A stretch of 64,000 nucleotides of DNA from Stemphylium vesicarium (Eukaryota; Ascomycota; Dothideomycetes; Pleosporales; Pleosporaceae), in contig QXCR01000099.1 in NCBI GenBank assembly GCA_004380135.1, positions 1 through 64,000 of the forward strand, read 5' to 3'. A program made the position numbers and the translations under genes. How positions within the stretch are numbered: the first letter of the stretch is position 1; the number at the start of each line of letters is the position of its first letter. This document shows positions 51,564-62,422 of this stretch, in pieces. Under the pieces are notes generated by a model. It did not search any database. It saw nothing but the letters and a program-made list of their open reading frames with translations, and was not told where the DNA came from.

Positions 51564-54194
51564 CGAGGAAAGGATCGTTTCTAGGAGGCAGATAGGAGGG
51601 AAGGAGGGGGTGAGATAGGTCAAGATCTGGGGAATGAAACGAGAGTGTAGGGTCCAGGGCGTCTTTTTGTGAGCTTACTACGACATCGCCCACATATAGA
51701 TGCGAGATGACACCAACCAGGGGCCGGCAGCGCCAGCCGTTTGTGGCAGAGCGTAGAAATCATGATACGGCCGGAAGGCTGGTGCAATCAGTAAGCTGCG
51801 GCGACGCCCAGAAGGAAGGAACGACTGCTGTATGGCCAACTCGGTTAAGATCTCAGCTTATCGCTGACTGAACATGTAAAGCTGCTGTCGTGCAGGCCAA
51901 GACATTCAACGTGGACGCCGTCACCCGTAGCATGAAGCTTGGTATGGTGATCACGAGAGACAAGCCTTTTGGTGTGGATTAGCTAGTGAATGTCACGCGT
52001 GCACCGAGTCAGCAAGACCCGGCGATACGAGCAAAGTTCTGCTAATTGAGCCCGAAACATACTGGCCTTGTATCTAAGCCTAGTTCATGAGGAGATAGTA
52101 GGGTCAAAATTAGTGACGCTAGTCACGTAGTTGAGATGATTGATAGCGTGGTTGGACGGCGAGACTGGGCAAAGTCTGGAAATTTGGGTCGCTAGTAAGA
52201 AACCCCTGCAAACTGGTAATGACGGCCGCGCATGATGAGGCTCTGGGTAATTGCCACGAGCGTAACATATTGATCTCATCTTGGTTATAATGGCAGAATG
52301 CGATTAGAGTTTGGAGCAGCTTGAAGGCGTCCGCTGGCCGTTGAAACGGGCGCTGCCAAGGTGCGAAACAGGAAGCTGAGTAGAGATACGTTGGTCTCTC
52401 GACTCGTATCGCGCTCCTTCAGCATTGCTGGAAAAATAGCGCAGCGCATACGAGACCCTGAGTACACGGAGAATCTGCGCCACGTGTACGCCACGGACCT
52501 CAAATTAGGCAAATGAAGAAGCTCGAGGTCCACCGTATATCGGACCGCAGTTGTTTCGGTCGTCCAGCCGCCGAGAGCCGAGGGGGTGGGCTGACGACAA
52601 CATCGCATGTGAGACACTGGTTAAGAGCCTATTGAGTGGGAATATTGCCCATGGACTCTGAGGTTCTTTTATACTCTGGGATCGTTTTATACTCTGCGCT
52701 TCTCTCTGGTATGCTTTGATATCCGTTTGTTGCATATGCATCCACTCTTCCTGCGTTCTCCAATGCGAGGCAAGCAGAATGTCAGCTGGATACGATACAG
52801 CCTACAACTCACAGCCTATCCCACTCTAGCCTTTGTAGCGCCTTCATGAGCGCGTTACAGGTAGTCCAAAGATGTTCGACTTATTCGTAATGTTGCACAC
52901 TCGCAGCAAGCCGCTGTGCACCAATAGCCGCCCTGCTGGTGCCAAAAGGGGACTAGTTCACAGCCAAGTTAGCACCTGGGCACCATAGTCTTCCGCATTT
53001 GGGTCCTGCAAGAAATGGGTGGTTAGATCGAGTGCACCACTTTGCTAGACCGGAAGATGGAAAATAAGCGCCCGTCCTTCTGGACTAATTCGAACAATAC
53101 TTTGGTAGGCTTTTCAAATGTTAATTGAGGGTCCTGGCCTTGGAACTCGCAGACTGTCGACTGGGTGCGCTCGAACTACTAGGCGCTCTGACAAAGCGCC
53201 CGATCGCAGCGTTCCATATTCTTTCTGTGCATTCGGTCTGGTCGAAAACTCGAAGGTAGGGTTGAATAATATACCATCAGAATCACTAGTAGACGTCACT
53301 GTCCCCGGCTTTTTGACAATATGGCTACCTGTCTCAGAAGATCTTCTCATCCCAACTCGGCATGCGGGTCTTCCTTTCCACAAGGCGCCCTTGTATCCAT
53401 TTGTGCCTCCACATCACCCAGACCCCGAGAGAGGGAGTCGCATCCACTGTTGAGCCACGGTCTTGGACACTTGTGCTTTGGGTCAGTAGTAGCCTACGCG
53501 CATGAGTACTTCTCAGACCATCTTGGGACCGAGGCTTTGGTCATCTAAACCTCATCATCTCTGTTTCTTCTCTTCTGTCGCGGCCTCCAGTTTCGCCTTA
53601 ATACAATCCCAATCACGGTCGAAGATGGTAAAGACTAACAAGATGTTTCGAGGAAGAGCAGGAATTATTAGGACAGGTAGGGAAAGTAGTTCTATACGAA
53701 GCACGAAAGGCATAGAGGCCAAAAGAGCTGCCTTTGTCGCACATTCATTGCCAAGGCAATGCAGTGTGTGATTCAATTTAGATCATGTAAGAAAGGAAAA
53801 AAAGCAAGGCAAGCCGAGAGAAAAGAAGAAGCTCAAGGCCCAGACATGGAACGAAATGATCGTCTCCAAGATCCAAGAGCTCCTGCAAGCCCGTATTGCC
53901 GCCGTCCAATTTGTACTTTTGTCCGTCCGCCCAGCTTTTCAAAGGAAATTCAAGTCGATCCCCAAACACCCCCCATCCAAGGTATCGAACTCCGTCAAAT
54001 GAGGATTTTTCCGTCTATACGCATCCATGCCGTAGGTAGCCTGCAAATGCCACGAATTCTTAAATCGACCGATGCTGTCAAACTCCACCGAAAGCCAATC
54101 TTGCCCACGCCAGCCTATCCGAAGAAACCATCCCATATCAAATTGCACCGCAAGATCCGCGCTCCAGATGATCGATACCTATGTACGAGTGTAT
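51564..54194. other. Large intergenic region without a recognised gene
   Basis: The GT71 gene starts at the left and the Nrp1-like gene ends at the right, so promoter and 3' sequence account for part of the 2.6 kb. Open frames of up to 190 codons exist, but composition and the lack of motifs give no support. A direct repeat TTTTATACTCTG occurs at 52667-52678 and 52685-52696. No tRNA, transposon end or microsatellite array was recognised. A non-coding RNA cannot be excluded. Confidence 0.45.
52667..52696. repeat. Short direct repeat TTTTATACTCTG
   Basis: Two identical 12-base copies start 18 bases apart in the gene-poor stretch. Their meaning is unknown; they might be regulatory half sites or chance. 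Confidence 0.5.
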
Positions 54195-56205
54195 TTACGC
54201 CGGCGACTTGTTGGCGGGATTCGAGACATTACGTCGATCGTCGTTCATGGAAAGAGAACCGAAGCCAGTCGAAAGGAACGCAAAGGGGTCGTTGCGACCG
54301 TCGCCACCGTTGGGGGCACCCTGGTTAGGGTAAGGGTCTGCAGAAGAGAAGGCAGCCTCAGCTGAGCGACTGTCGAAAGGAGTCGAGTGCATGCCACCGT
54401 TGGGCACGTACTGAGCACCCATCGGAGGGTAAGGGCTAGCAGCGCCCATACCAGAGGGCAGAGCGTAGGAGCTGGGAGGACCACCATACTGCTGAGCAGG
54501 GAAACCGCCGCCACCGTAACCAGCAGGGCCGTAGGGACCGGCGCCAGGCGTACCACCCATGGAGGGAGGGCCCATGCCGAAGCCAGAGGGAGTGTCCATG
54601 GGAGATGGGAAGGCCGAATCAGCGACAACAGCCGCACCTGCACGGCTCGCACCGCAGCGAAGGCAAGCAGTGTTCTTGGCGAAGTTGTGGTAGCCACAGC
54701 CGTTCTCACCGCACTTCCAGTCTCCAGCACGGAAAGGAACAACACCGGTACCTCCGCGCATGTGTCCACCACCCATTCCGTGACCGTGGCCATGGCCCAT
54801 GTGGTGCTGAGGAGGACCCATCATGCCAGGGTGGCCTCCGTATCCGTAACCGCCATAGCCCATTGGGTCACCACCTGGTGGGCCCTGCTGCATGGCCGGG
54901 AAAGAGCATCGGAAACAAGCAGTACGACGCTGGAAGTTTGAGAAGCCGCAAGAGGGGCAGTTCCAGTCACCGGGGCGGGGTCGGTTCTTGCTAGGAGGGA
55001 AGGGTGTGATGATTTCGGAAGCACGGTCGAGGACACGAGTCGAGGAAGGTGAGACCTCGATAGCCTTTTCGTTGAGTGCTCGGCCGTTCATGCAAAGGCT
55101 CTCGGCAGCCTGAGAAAGTTAGTATGGGATTGGATTCGGCAATGGCATGGTACATACCTCCTCGTGAGAAGAAAAGATGGCGAAGCCGGTGCCGGTGGGC
55201 TTATGTTGGTCTGGGGTGCGAAGGGTCCAGAAAGCAATAGGGCGACCGCCGAATTGAGTGAACCAGCTCTCAAGCTCTGACTGCGTGGTGTCATGGGGCA
55301 GACCGCTCATGTGGAGGACCTTGCTGCGCTCTGACAAGAAGGCGCGCACATCAGCCCGGGCATCCATTGGCTTTGTTAGGACGTCTGGGTGGTCTTGGGG
55401 TGGTTGCGACTTGCGGATCAACCCACGGAGGACTCGGGCAAGTGTAACAGCCTCTTCCATAGCCCGCCTCGGTGAGGCGGGAGCAAGAGCCTGCAAGTGA
55501 AAGGGAAGGTTGTGTTTGATGGGCGCAGAAGACTGCACGGGCTCCACTTCCAGAGCTGCACAAATGTTGGTCAAGGCGCTAGAGCCAAAAGGCAATGACT
55601 CTGGGTGGTGAGCCTGCCAGCGCTGGTATTCAGTGCGAAGATCGAAGGTACGGGAATGTTGGAGGTACGGGGGGAGGACCACAGCCTTATCCCTCGCCTC
55701 ACGCGGCAGCTGGACCCGGAGGTCCCACGAATCGAGTGTGACAAAGGCGAATTCGAGGTTCTTCGGCGCGATGTGCTCCGTGTGAAAGTTATTGAAACGC
55801 TCCACGGCGTCGCGGAACGAACCGGCGTTGCGGACCTGATCCCAGGTAAGGGTTGTCAAGCTGGCTGTCAAGGGTTTCTACGTCAGCAACATTCTTTCAG
55901 CATTGGAGGGTGAAGAGCAGAGGTACTCACTGCACAAGGCCGTGATTGGCGTGTTGACGGGCTTGACCAGGACGGACTCGCGATGCAGCTGGGACTGGGT
56001 CAGCAATTGAGCCGCGACAGGTTTACTTTCTCAAGCCTACCTCTTCGCACGACTTTGCATCGAGCAGAATCCAGCCAAGCTCAATGACCTCCGCCGAGTC
56101 CTTGGTCACATATACGCCATGCTCATCACACGTTGTTGCAACGTGGATGACGACGTAGCGGTCGAGGTTTGCGGCCTGGGGGCTCGGAGTGGGTTGCGAG
56201 GCCAT
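54195..56205 (-). CDS. NRP1: Nrp1-like RNA-binding protein: degenerate exonuclease fold, RRM and two RanBP2 zinc fingers
   Basis: A probable cytoplasmic RNA-binding protein of 614 residues. Exons: 56205..56041, 55988..55931, 55864..55158 and 55109..54195. The N-terminal domain has the Eri1/DEDDh exonuclease layout (YVVIHVATTCDE; LHRESVLVKPVNTPITALC; SLTTLTWDQVRNAG; FVTLDSWDLRVQL). The first acidic pair of the active site is missing, so it is probably not a nuclease. An RRM follows (KVLHMSGLPHDTTQSELESWF, then GTGFAIFSSHEE). Two zinc fingers follow: GDWNCPSCGFSNFQRRTACFRC and GDWKCGENGCGYHNFAKNTACLRC. The second has extra residues between its first two Cys. The tail is Gly/Pro-rich. The order matches yeast Nrp1, reported in stress granules. 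Confidence 0.88.
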
Positions 56206-57888
56206 TATCTATGTTTCTGGACGGCGTGCTGTCAGTATGTGTCTTCCGGTATCCAGATATCACCCGTTCGGATCGGCGATGTCGATTCGGCGGCTGAGGT
56301 TTGTCGGGGAAGGAGGTAAGGCGCGGCGGAAGCAGAAGGAGCGACCAGCGGATACGTCAGCGGGGAGGTGAATGGGAAGAGGTGAGGTGGGGAACAGCTG
56401 GCAAGCTAAGAGCGAGTGAAGGAGAAAACAGAGCCTCGAGGTGAAAGACAAGACGAGGTTGAGGTGTCCTGGTAAGATGAAACCAGGTGCTCTGAGATGG
56501 GGACGGACGACCTGAGGCTCCGTGCAATGATCCCGGGAAGATTTCTTGACGTGGATAGCAGAGCTAAGGCACAACTTCAACATCTTGGCGGGAGCTCGAG
56601 TTTAGTGCCGGACATGTCATACCTGGAGCTGTGGCATCGTGCCGTGTAGTCTTGTGTATATTTTTACTCGATAGATTCGACGGTTCGTTCCATACTATGG
56701 GCCCTATCATATTCTCTTCCTGTCCCATTCCTTACAGTCTGCGCCGTCATTTTGACTACATGGCTCCAGATAGTCAGGCTCTCATGAGTGGCTGCAGCAC
56801 AACATGCCATGAGCACGGCTTGCTGCAGCTCCCGCCTCGGCAGCCAGCTGTCTGTACTCTTCCGAAACGCTCGTAGTCCTCTCATTAAGGGCTCCACGCG
56901 TCTGATGATACCTCGTGTTGCCCTCTTGTTATTGATGGTCACGGCGGGTACTCGCCTATTGTTGCATCTACGCATTGCTTTTGCTGCTGGTGGCGCCGCA
57001 TCTAGACATGTACATGACAGGGTCCGACCAATACAGCTGGGCCCTCTTCACCGCGCGATGAGCAGCTGCAGCGCACCATGGCCGCTGTGGCGGTGGTCGT
57101 CGATTCGTTACCAAATTTAACAGGGACCCACCGTCATAACTCCGCTATCCATCCCAGACATGAATTGGTAATGTCGCAGCATCTACACAAGCCCTCACAA
57201 CGCGGGCCTGAGGCATCAGTGCAAGACAAGGTGCCTGTCTCAGTGCGCTCTTCCGCGCATCCCGCCCTCAGACGCCGCATGGGCTCGTCCGGGAACCCCT
57301 GGCGATCTTCCACTCTCTCCCGCGGGGGCCACGTCAGCACGTGATCAGAGTTAGCACTCGCTGCTGTTTCGGCGTGCCGAGCAGTGGAATTGGGGGCACG
57401 ACGATCTCAAGCCTTGCTGACACGTACAACAAGCACTAGCCCTGTCAGCACGCCGTAACGCCGCCGTTGGAATCGCTGTGCGGGATCTTCCTAACTGCTT
57501 TGGAGCCGACCCCTTAAACGCCGTCTCCCTCTGCTGCTCAGCTCCATAAGCGCTCGAGCACCTTTTTGCAGGCAGCCCGTGGTCGTTATTCTGCGATTTA
57601 TGCTCTCCCATTCTGGCCCATAGCCGCACCCACTTACCGGGGAACTTTGCATTAACCCTCTAGCTATTACCTGCGTCCATCTAAATCGGGACCGCCGGCT
57701 TTACCAAGCATGTCTTCTCGGCAACGGGGGTTCTCGTCTTCCCCGCAAGCAGCGCCAAACGGACGCGAGTTAGTATTCACCTACCCACTTTTGAAACAAC
57801 GGACAATGGCCCCCACCCTCTTAAAATAAATGTTCACCGCGTGCATGGCATTCATCTCCTAATACCTCTCAGTGCACCTCGAGGCATC
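56206..57888. promoter_or_regulatory. Divergent region NRP1-like / F-box gene
   Basis: A 1.7 kb spacer. The part next to the Nrp1-like gene is purine-rich on the plus strand (about 56300-56470), that is, pyrimidine-rich on its sense strand, as expected of a leader or core promoter. The rest has only short open frames without recognisable motifs. The F-box transcript probably begins within the last 200 bp. Confidence 0.4.
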
Positions 57889-59646
57889 ATGGGTTTCTTC
57901 AAGCGCTTCAGGCGTAACAAGACGTCCAAGAAGAGCGAGTCGCGTCCGCACAACGACTTGTATGCCCCCGCCGTATACGACTACCATGGCCCCGACCAGT
58001 TCCAGCGCCTGCCCGATAAGGTCCTGCGTCGCATCTTCGAAGAGGTGTGCCCGCACTCGGCCGATGAATCGCTTGACGGGAGCGAGGACAGCGGCAACGA
58101 TGGCTGCATGAGCTGCGATATGCGCGATCTGGCCCATTGTGCCCTGACGAAGCGACAATTCTACGGTGTCGCTGCTGGCCTGCTGTACGTGCGATCCACT
58201 CGGTGCAGGGGTGCAGCGTAGCTTACTTGGAGTAGATACAACAGCATACGCATCGATGCTGTGCATTACTGCGAGCTCGAGGAGGTGCTCGCGGACCAGC
58301 GACGGCGCAAGTCACGCAATGGCGACGAAATAGACGCTCCCACGAGACGGCTTCAGCAACTCGGTCAGAGCGTACGTGGCAACCAGTACCTCGGCCAACG
58401 CGTACGCTTCATCAAACTCCCATACATGACTCGCGAAGCATGCAAGGCCGACCTTGCACGAACAGTATCAGGCTGTCCGAACCTCGAGTTCATCGATCTG
58501 CCCGACGGCTTCTACAACGGCGATCAGTCTTGCCAATTGCTGCGACAGGAGCTGCAGGCGCGATGCCCGCACATCAAGAGGATGAAATACAACGAGGGCG
58601 GAGAACAGTCTCTGGAGTCGCTTCTCCAGGGCTATTGGCAGGACCTCGAATCCATTGAGCTCAATAGGATACACATAGAGCCCAGCATCCTGAGGCAGGT
58701 CTTCGGCATGCTCCCACGACTGAAAGAGCTTACCATCACCGAGGTTGACTGGCTGAACGATTCAACCTTCCATGATGCGCCTGGCATTCCCAACTTTCCC
58801 GCCTTGGAAATCCTCAGGCTAGACAAGTGCCACGCCGTTACTGCCAATGGACTGGCCCACTTCCTCTACAACCCCATGTGCAGCGGCAGGCTGCGGACCC
58901 TCATACTGAAAGACTGTGCTGGTTTCCCAGTATCATCTCTTCACATCGTTTTGCAGGCAGCAGTAAACCTCAAGACATTGGAATACACGGCTACCGTGTC
59001 CGCATCCCTTCCCTTGGACCCCATTCCGCCTATGACGTCCCACAGGCTGCGCAAGCTCAGCTTCGAGGTCATCTCTAGCTCCTCAAACCAAGTATACCCA
59101 CCAGGTGCATCCTACTATCAGTATCTAGCAAAGTCGCTCATGGCGAACTGCATGCCGGCTTTGCGACAACTCTATGTTCGTGATCCTGACTTCCCGGAGA
59201 TCCTCACACTTCCGCCACCAGTACTTCCGTTCAGCGAAGCGCCCCCACCCATGTTCAACCAGCCCCTGGAAGTCTATTCCAAGGGTCTGGACGAGCTGGA
59301 CTGGATCTTCACCTCCATCATGCCACCCGAGGGCCAGGGACGCAGAGCTTCAATGTCGGTAGGCCGTCCCTTGAGTAGCTATTCGGCACACAAGGGTCTT
59401 GGTCCACAATGGGGTGGAGATGCCCGTAAGAGCATCGTGGTACCAAACGGTTTCGGTGGCTTCTTGGCCGTACCCGCGGACAACGATGGCAGACCAAGGA
59501 GCGCAGGCCACGGGGCTCCCAGCGGAGGGTTTGGGGGACACGGCTACTCCAATTCGCTTGGTGGCAGAGGGCCGAGTCCCCGCGCAAGCTGGATGAGTCA
59601 TGCTGGCCGCGAGAAGCGAGCCTCGAGGGCAGACCTTTGGCGGTAG
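57889..59646 (+). CDS. F-box / leucine-rich-repeat-like protein
   Basis: A probable substrate receptor of an SCF ubiquitin ligase, 565 residues in two exons, 57889..58184 and 58245..59646. The 60 nt intron has donor GTACGT and acceptor ACAG. The N-terminus is basic (MGFFKRFRRNKTSKKSE), then the F-box reads FQRLPDKVLRRIFEEVCPH and continues to LAHCALTKRQFYGVAAGLLIRI. LRR-like segments follow: CPNLEFIDLPDG, DLESIELNRIHIE, MLPRLKELTITEVDW, FPALEILRLDKCHAVT and LRTLILKDCAG. The last 130 residues are Gly/Ser/Arg-rich and disordered. Targets are unknown. It is convergent with the GT25-like gene. Confidence 0.87.
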
Positions 59647-60080
59647 TCCATCTACTCCAGACGCGCACCCTGCATCTTCCGCAGCACTGCCTGCATTTCA
59701 CATCACCGGCGTTATCTTCTTTTTGCATTCCCTTCAATTCTCTTCTGGATACCCGTCCATTTGTCTCTTCTTCCCATCTCATCTTTGTAAGATACCAAGA
59801 GGAGTTTTTTTTTCTTATTTTCTGCTCTTCACTGCTGGGGAAGGATGAGGTGCAGCATCGGTACGAATCACGGCGATACGGGGAGCAATCGGATGAGCCT
59901 CGGACCAAGGATATGATTTGGTACCATGGTTGGCCATCTGTATATTAAAAAAGAAAACAGAAACTGTCAACCCATCACTCGAGACTGGTATCTCGCGGCT
60001 GTATCAAGATGTTTTCTCATATTCTCGTATGCACGTATCTGTGGTGTGTGAAGAAAGCAAGGACAGCATAAAAAAAGACC
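59647..60080. other. Convergent 3' region, F-box / GT25-like
   Basis: 434 bp between stops with a T-rich tract around 59805-59820 and an A-rich tract at 59946-59960, likely 3' untranslated and polyadenylation sequence. No gene is seen. Confidence 0.4.
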
Positions 60081-61344
60081 TCAAGACTGCGCACCACATT
60101 CCCCCCACTCACACCCATTCCAGGCCCCCTCCTCTCTCAGCCCATGAATTGGACACTCGCCCCTCTCAACCGCCCTTTCCACAACCCTCTTCATCTCCGC
60201 CCTCATCCATGCATCCTCCTCCCCAACCCAAAGCTGCGCATGCCTCGCCCCACACGCCAAATTCCACGTCCCCCGCGTACTCCACTTCCGCTCTCCCAGC
60301 ACCTCCTCATCCTCCCCATACCTATCCGCCCGCCCAATCTCCGAGTCGCCAACCACATGGTGAAATAGCTCGGGCGCCACACTCCAACAGCCCCAGCCCC
60401 AATCCCGACACGCCCCCAACAGCGCTACATCGAACGCGCTACTTCCGCCTCTTGGCTCGGTGGAAAACGACTCGAGGATGAGTGTTGCAGATGCTCTTGT
60501 AACCGCGTATGCGAAGGTGCAAAAGGGCCAGTATGCGCGGTGCACGAGGCGGGTTTGCGAGGGCACGTTGAGCGAGGAGAGGAAGAGCGATGTGTCTGGG
60601 TGTAAGAGGGGGGGTGGGGGCGTGCTTGGGTCGTGGTAGGTTAGGTGTGGGGCGGGGAGATAGGCTTGGGAGGGCAGGTCGTCGCAGTGGCCGGGGTAGA
60701 GGATGTGCCATTGTGAATTTGACTGTGAGGATGGGGGCCAGTATGTGTCGTCGGTGCTGCTGTTGAGTAAGCCGCGGAGAGAGGAGGCGAGGAGTGGGAT
60801 TTGAGTTTTTCGCAGGAAGAGGGAGAAGTCTGTGTCGTCTTCTAGTATTAGGGCTGTGTCGTGGGTAGTAGTAGATAAGAACCTGTCAAGTTTAGATATC
60901 GGCATTGTATCTTTCTTATGTACTCCCTTCTTCTCACTGTTGTTGTTTGTTTTGGTCTGAGTACTCGGACAAAACTTACCATCTCAATGCATTCAAATGA
61001 CTCAGCCATGCTTTTGCACTCCCGCTACTTATCCTGCTCCCTTCTTTCGCCTTGAACTTCTCGACGTCTGAGGTTGTCCATTCTGGCAGTGGCGGGATTT
61101 TAATGGAGATGGAGGTTAGATTCGCGGCCCAGAGGAGGCTGGCGCGGCGGGGGGAGCGGGTTGGTGATACGGCTATGATGGTGCCGAAACCGAGCGTGGA
61201 GTTTGCGGGTGTGAGGGATTTTAGTACATGGGCTTCCTGTCGGGAGAGAGGAATGGGAAGAGAGTGGGAATGGTGAGAATGGTAGAGATAGGTGGTCGTG
61301 CAGAGTAGGAGGATGGCGGTAAGGATACAGCGGGTGCGTTGCAT
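60081..61344 (-). CDS. GT25-like glycosyltransferase
   Basis: A 388-residue type II membrane protein in two exons, 61344..60980 and 60882..60081, with a 97 nt intron (donor GTAAGT, acceptor TTGACAG). The start MQRTRCILTAILLLCTTTYLYH gives a signal anchor. The domain then runs FGTIIAVSPTRSPRRASLLWAANL, like the first strand and Arg of LPS-type GT25 enzymes. GSAKAWLSHLNALRW (the family has LSHxxAW) and ALILEDDTDFSLFL, the acidic metal site, follow. The C-terminal half ends in a Cys/Trp-rich segment (RGECPIHGL, AWNGCEWGEC). Donor and acceptor are unknown; bacterial relatives are galactosyltransferases and animal ones modify collagen. The coding strand is very C-rich at its 3' end. Confidence 0.8.
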
Positions 61345-62422
61345 GGTTGGGTTTTGGGGTATCAAGTTCAAGAATCGGTTATGAAGTTAGTTATGGAGTT
61401 GGTTGTAGAATGTTTTGTATCATGTGATAGTGCTTGTCTGGTGTTCACGGTGTAGGTGAAGGGAAAATAGTTACAAACATAAGCTCAAGTCACCGAGTGA
61501 GAGGGGAAAATAATATGTTGCAGTGATTCCGATGGAAGCTCTTCGCCAAAGCAATCGTTATGTCTCCTTCACCATTCTCAAGTGGGCTGTGACTCGATTT
61601 CGTTTGATTTGACTCTGTTTGTCCTTGTGCGCGGTTATTTGAAGAGTTCCAAACGCAGATCGAGTGTGCTCGTAGTCGGCATAAACCTTTGAAAACCCCG
61701 GGTGATATTTCGACAACTCTAATACCAATTTCGTACCTGAGCATCGTCTCGGCGTATACGTATGCAGTTCGTAAATTTGATGTCGGTATAGGCGACGGGT
61801 GCCCCACTTTGACTAGTGAAGTAGGTATTGCGCGTATTCGAGCAGGTAAACCGTCGTACCCTGCAATATTCACTTAATATGCGAGTTCATTGCGTACGAA
61901 GAATTGCCATGTCCAGGATTAATTGCTGTGTGCGAGTTGGTATGGAGTAGACTATCCGGGTAGCGGGCTGTGGCTGAGGCATGGCGTCAGGGCGTAATGA
62001 TTCAGTGGCATGGGTGGCTTGTGACTAACAGCGACTGAAACGGCTAGCACGTAAAAGAAAAGAGACCAACCATGCATCTCTGCGGCGGGCTATTGTTAGT
62101 GCGCGCGCCGCAGGTACGGCCGGCTTCCCTAGTTTCAATCGAGACTGTGTGGCCGTCCTTGGTCCCCTGAAAGACCAACAACGTAGGACGGGGGGAAGTC
62201 TGGGTTGGTCGCCTTGAACCTGGTGATTGCATTTAGGTACTTAATTTCAAGAATTAGAGGCCGACTATCCGCGTGCACCTGCCACTCCTTTGTTGCTTCT
62301 TGCGACTTCCCTGCATCGCTCCCCCTCACTTCTAGGACGTGTTCCATGGGCGTGTCTCGTATGTCCCCTACTTTTCTTCGCGCAGGCACGCAGAGTCGGG
62401 TCGCACAACATTCTCGCACAGC
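61345..62422. promoter_or_regulatory. Divergent region GT25-like / RA-PH gene
   Basis: A 1.08 kb spacer between divergent genes. Short open frames on both strands lack motifs or a believable start. No TATA box, tRNA or repeat was recognised. Confidence 0.35.

Noticed and set aside
53759..54328. Plus-strand open frame of 189 codons at the end of the gene-poor stretch
   Set aside because: It overlaps the 3' end of the Nrp1-like gene, starts in low-complexity Lys/Arg codons and matches nothing recognised.
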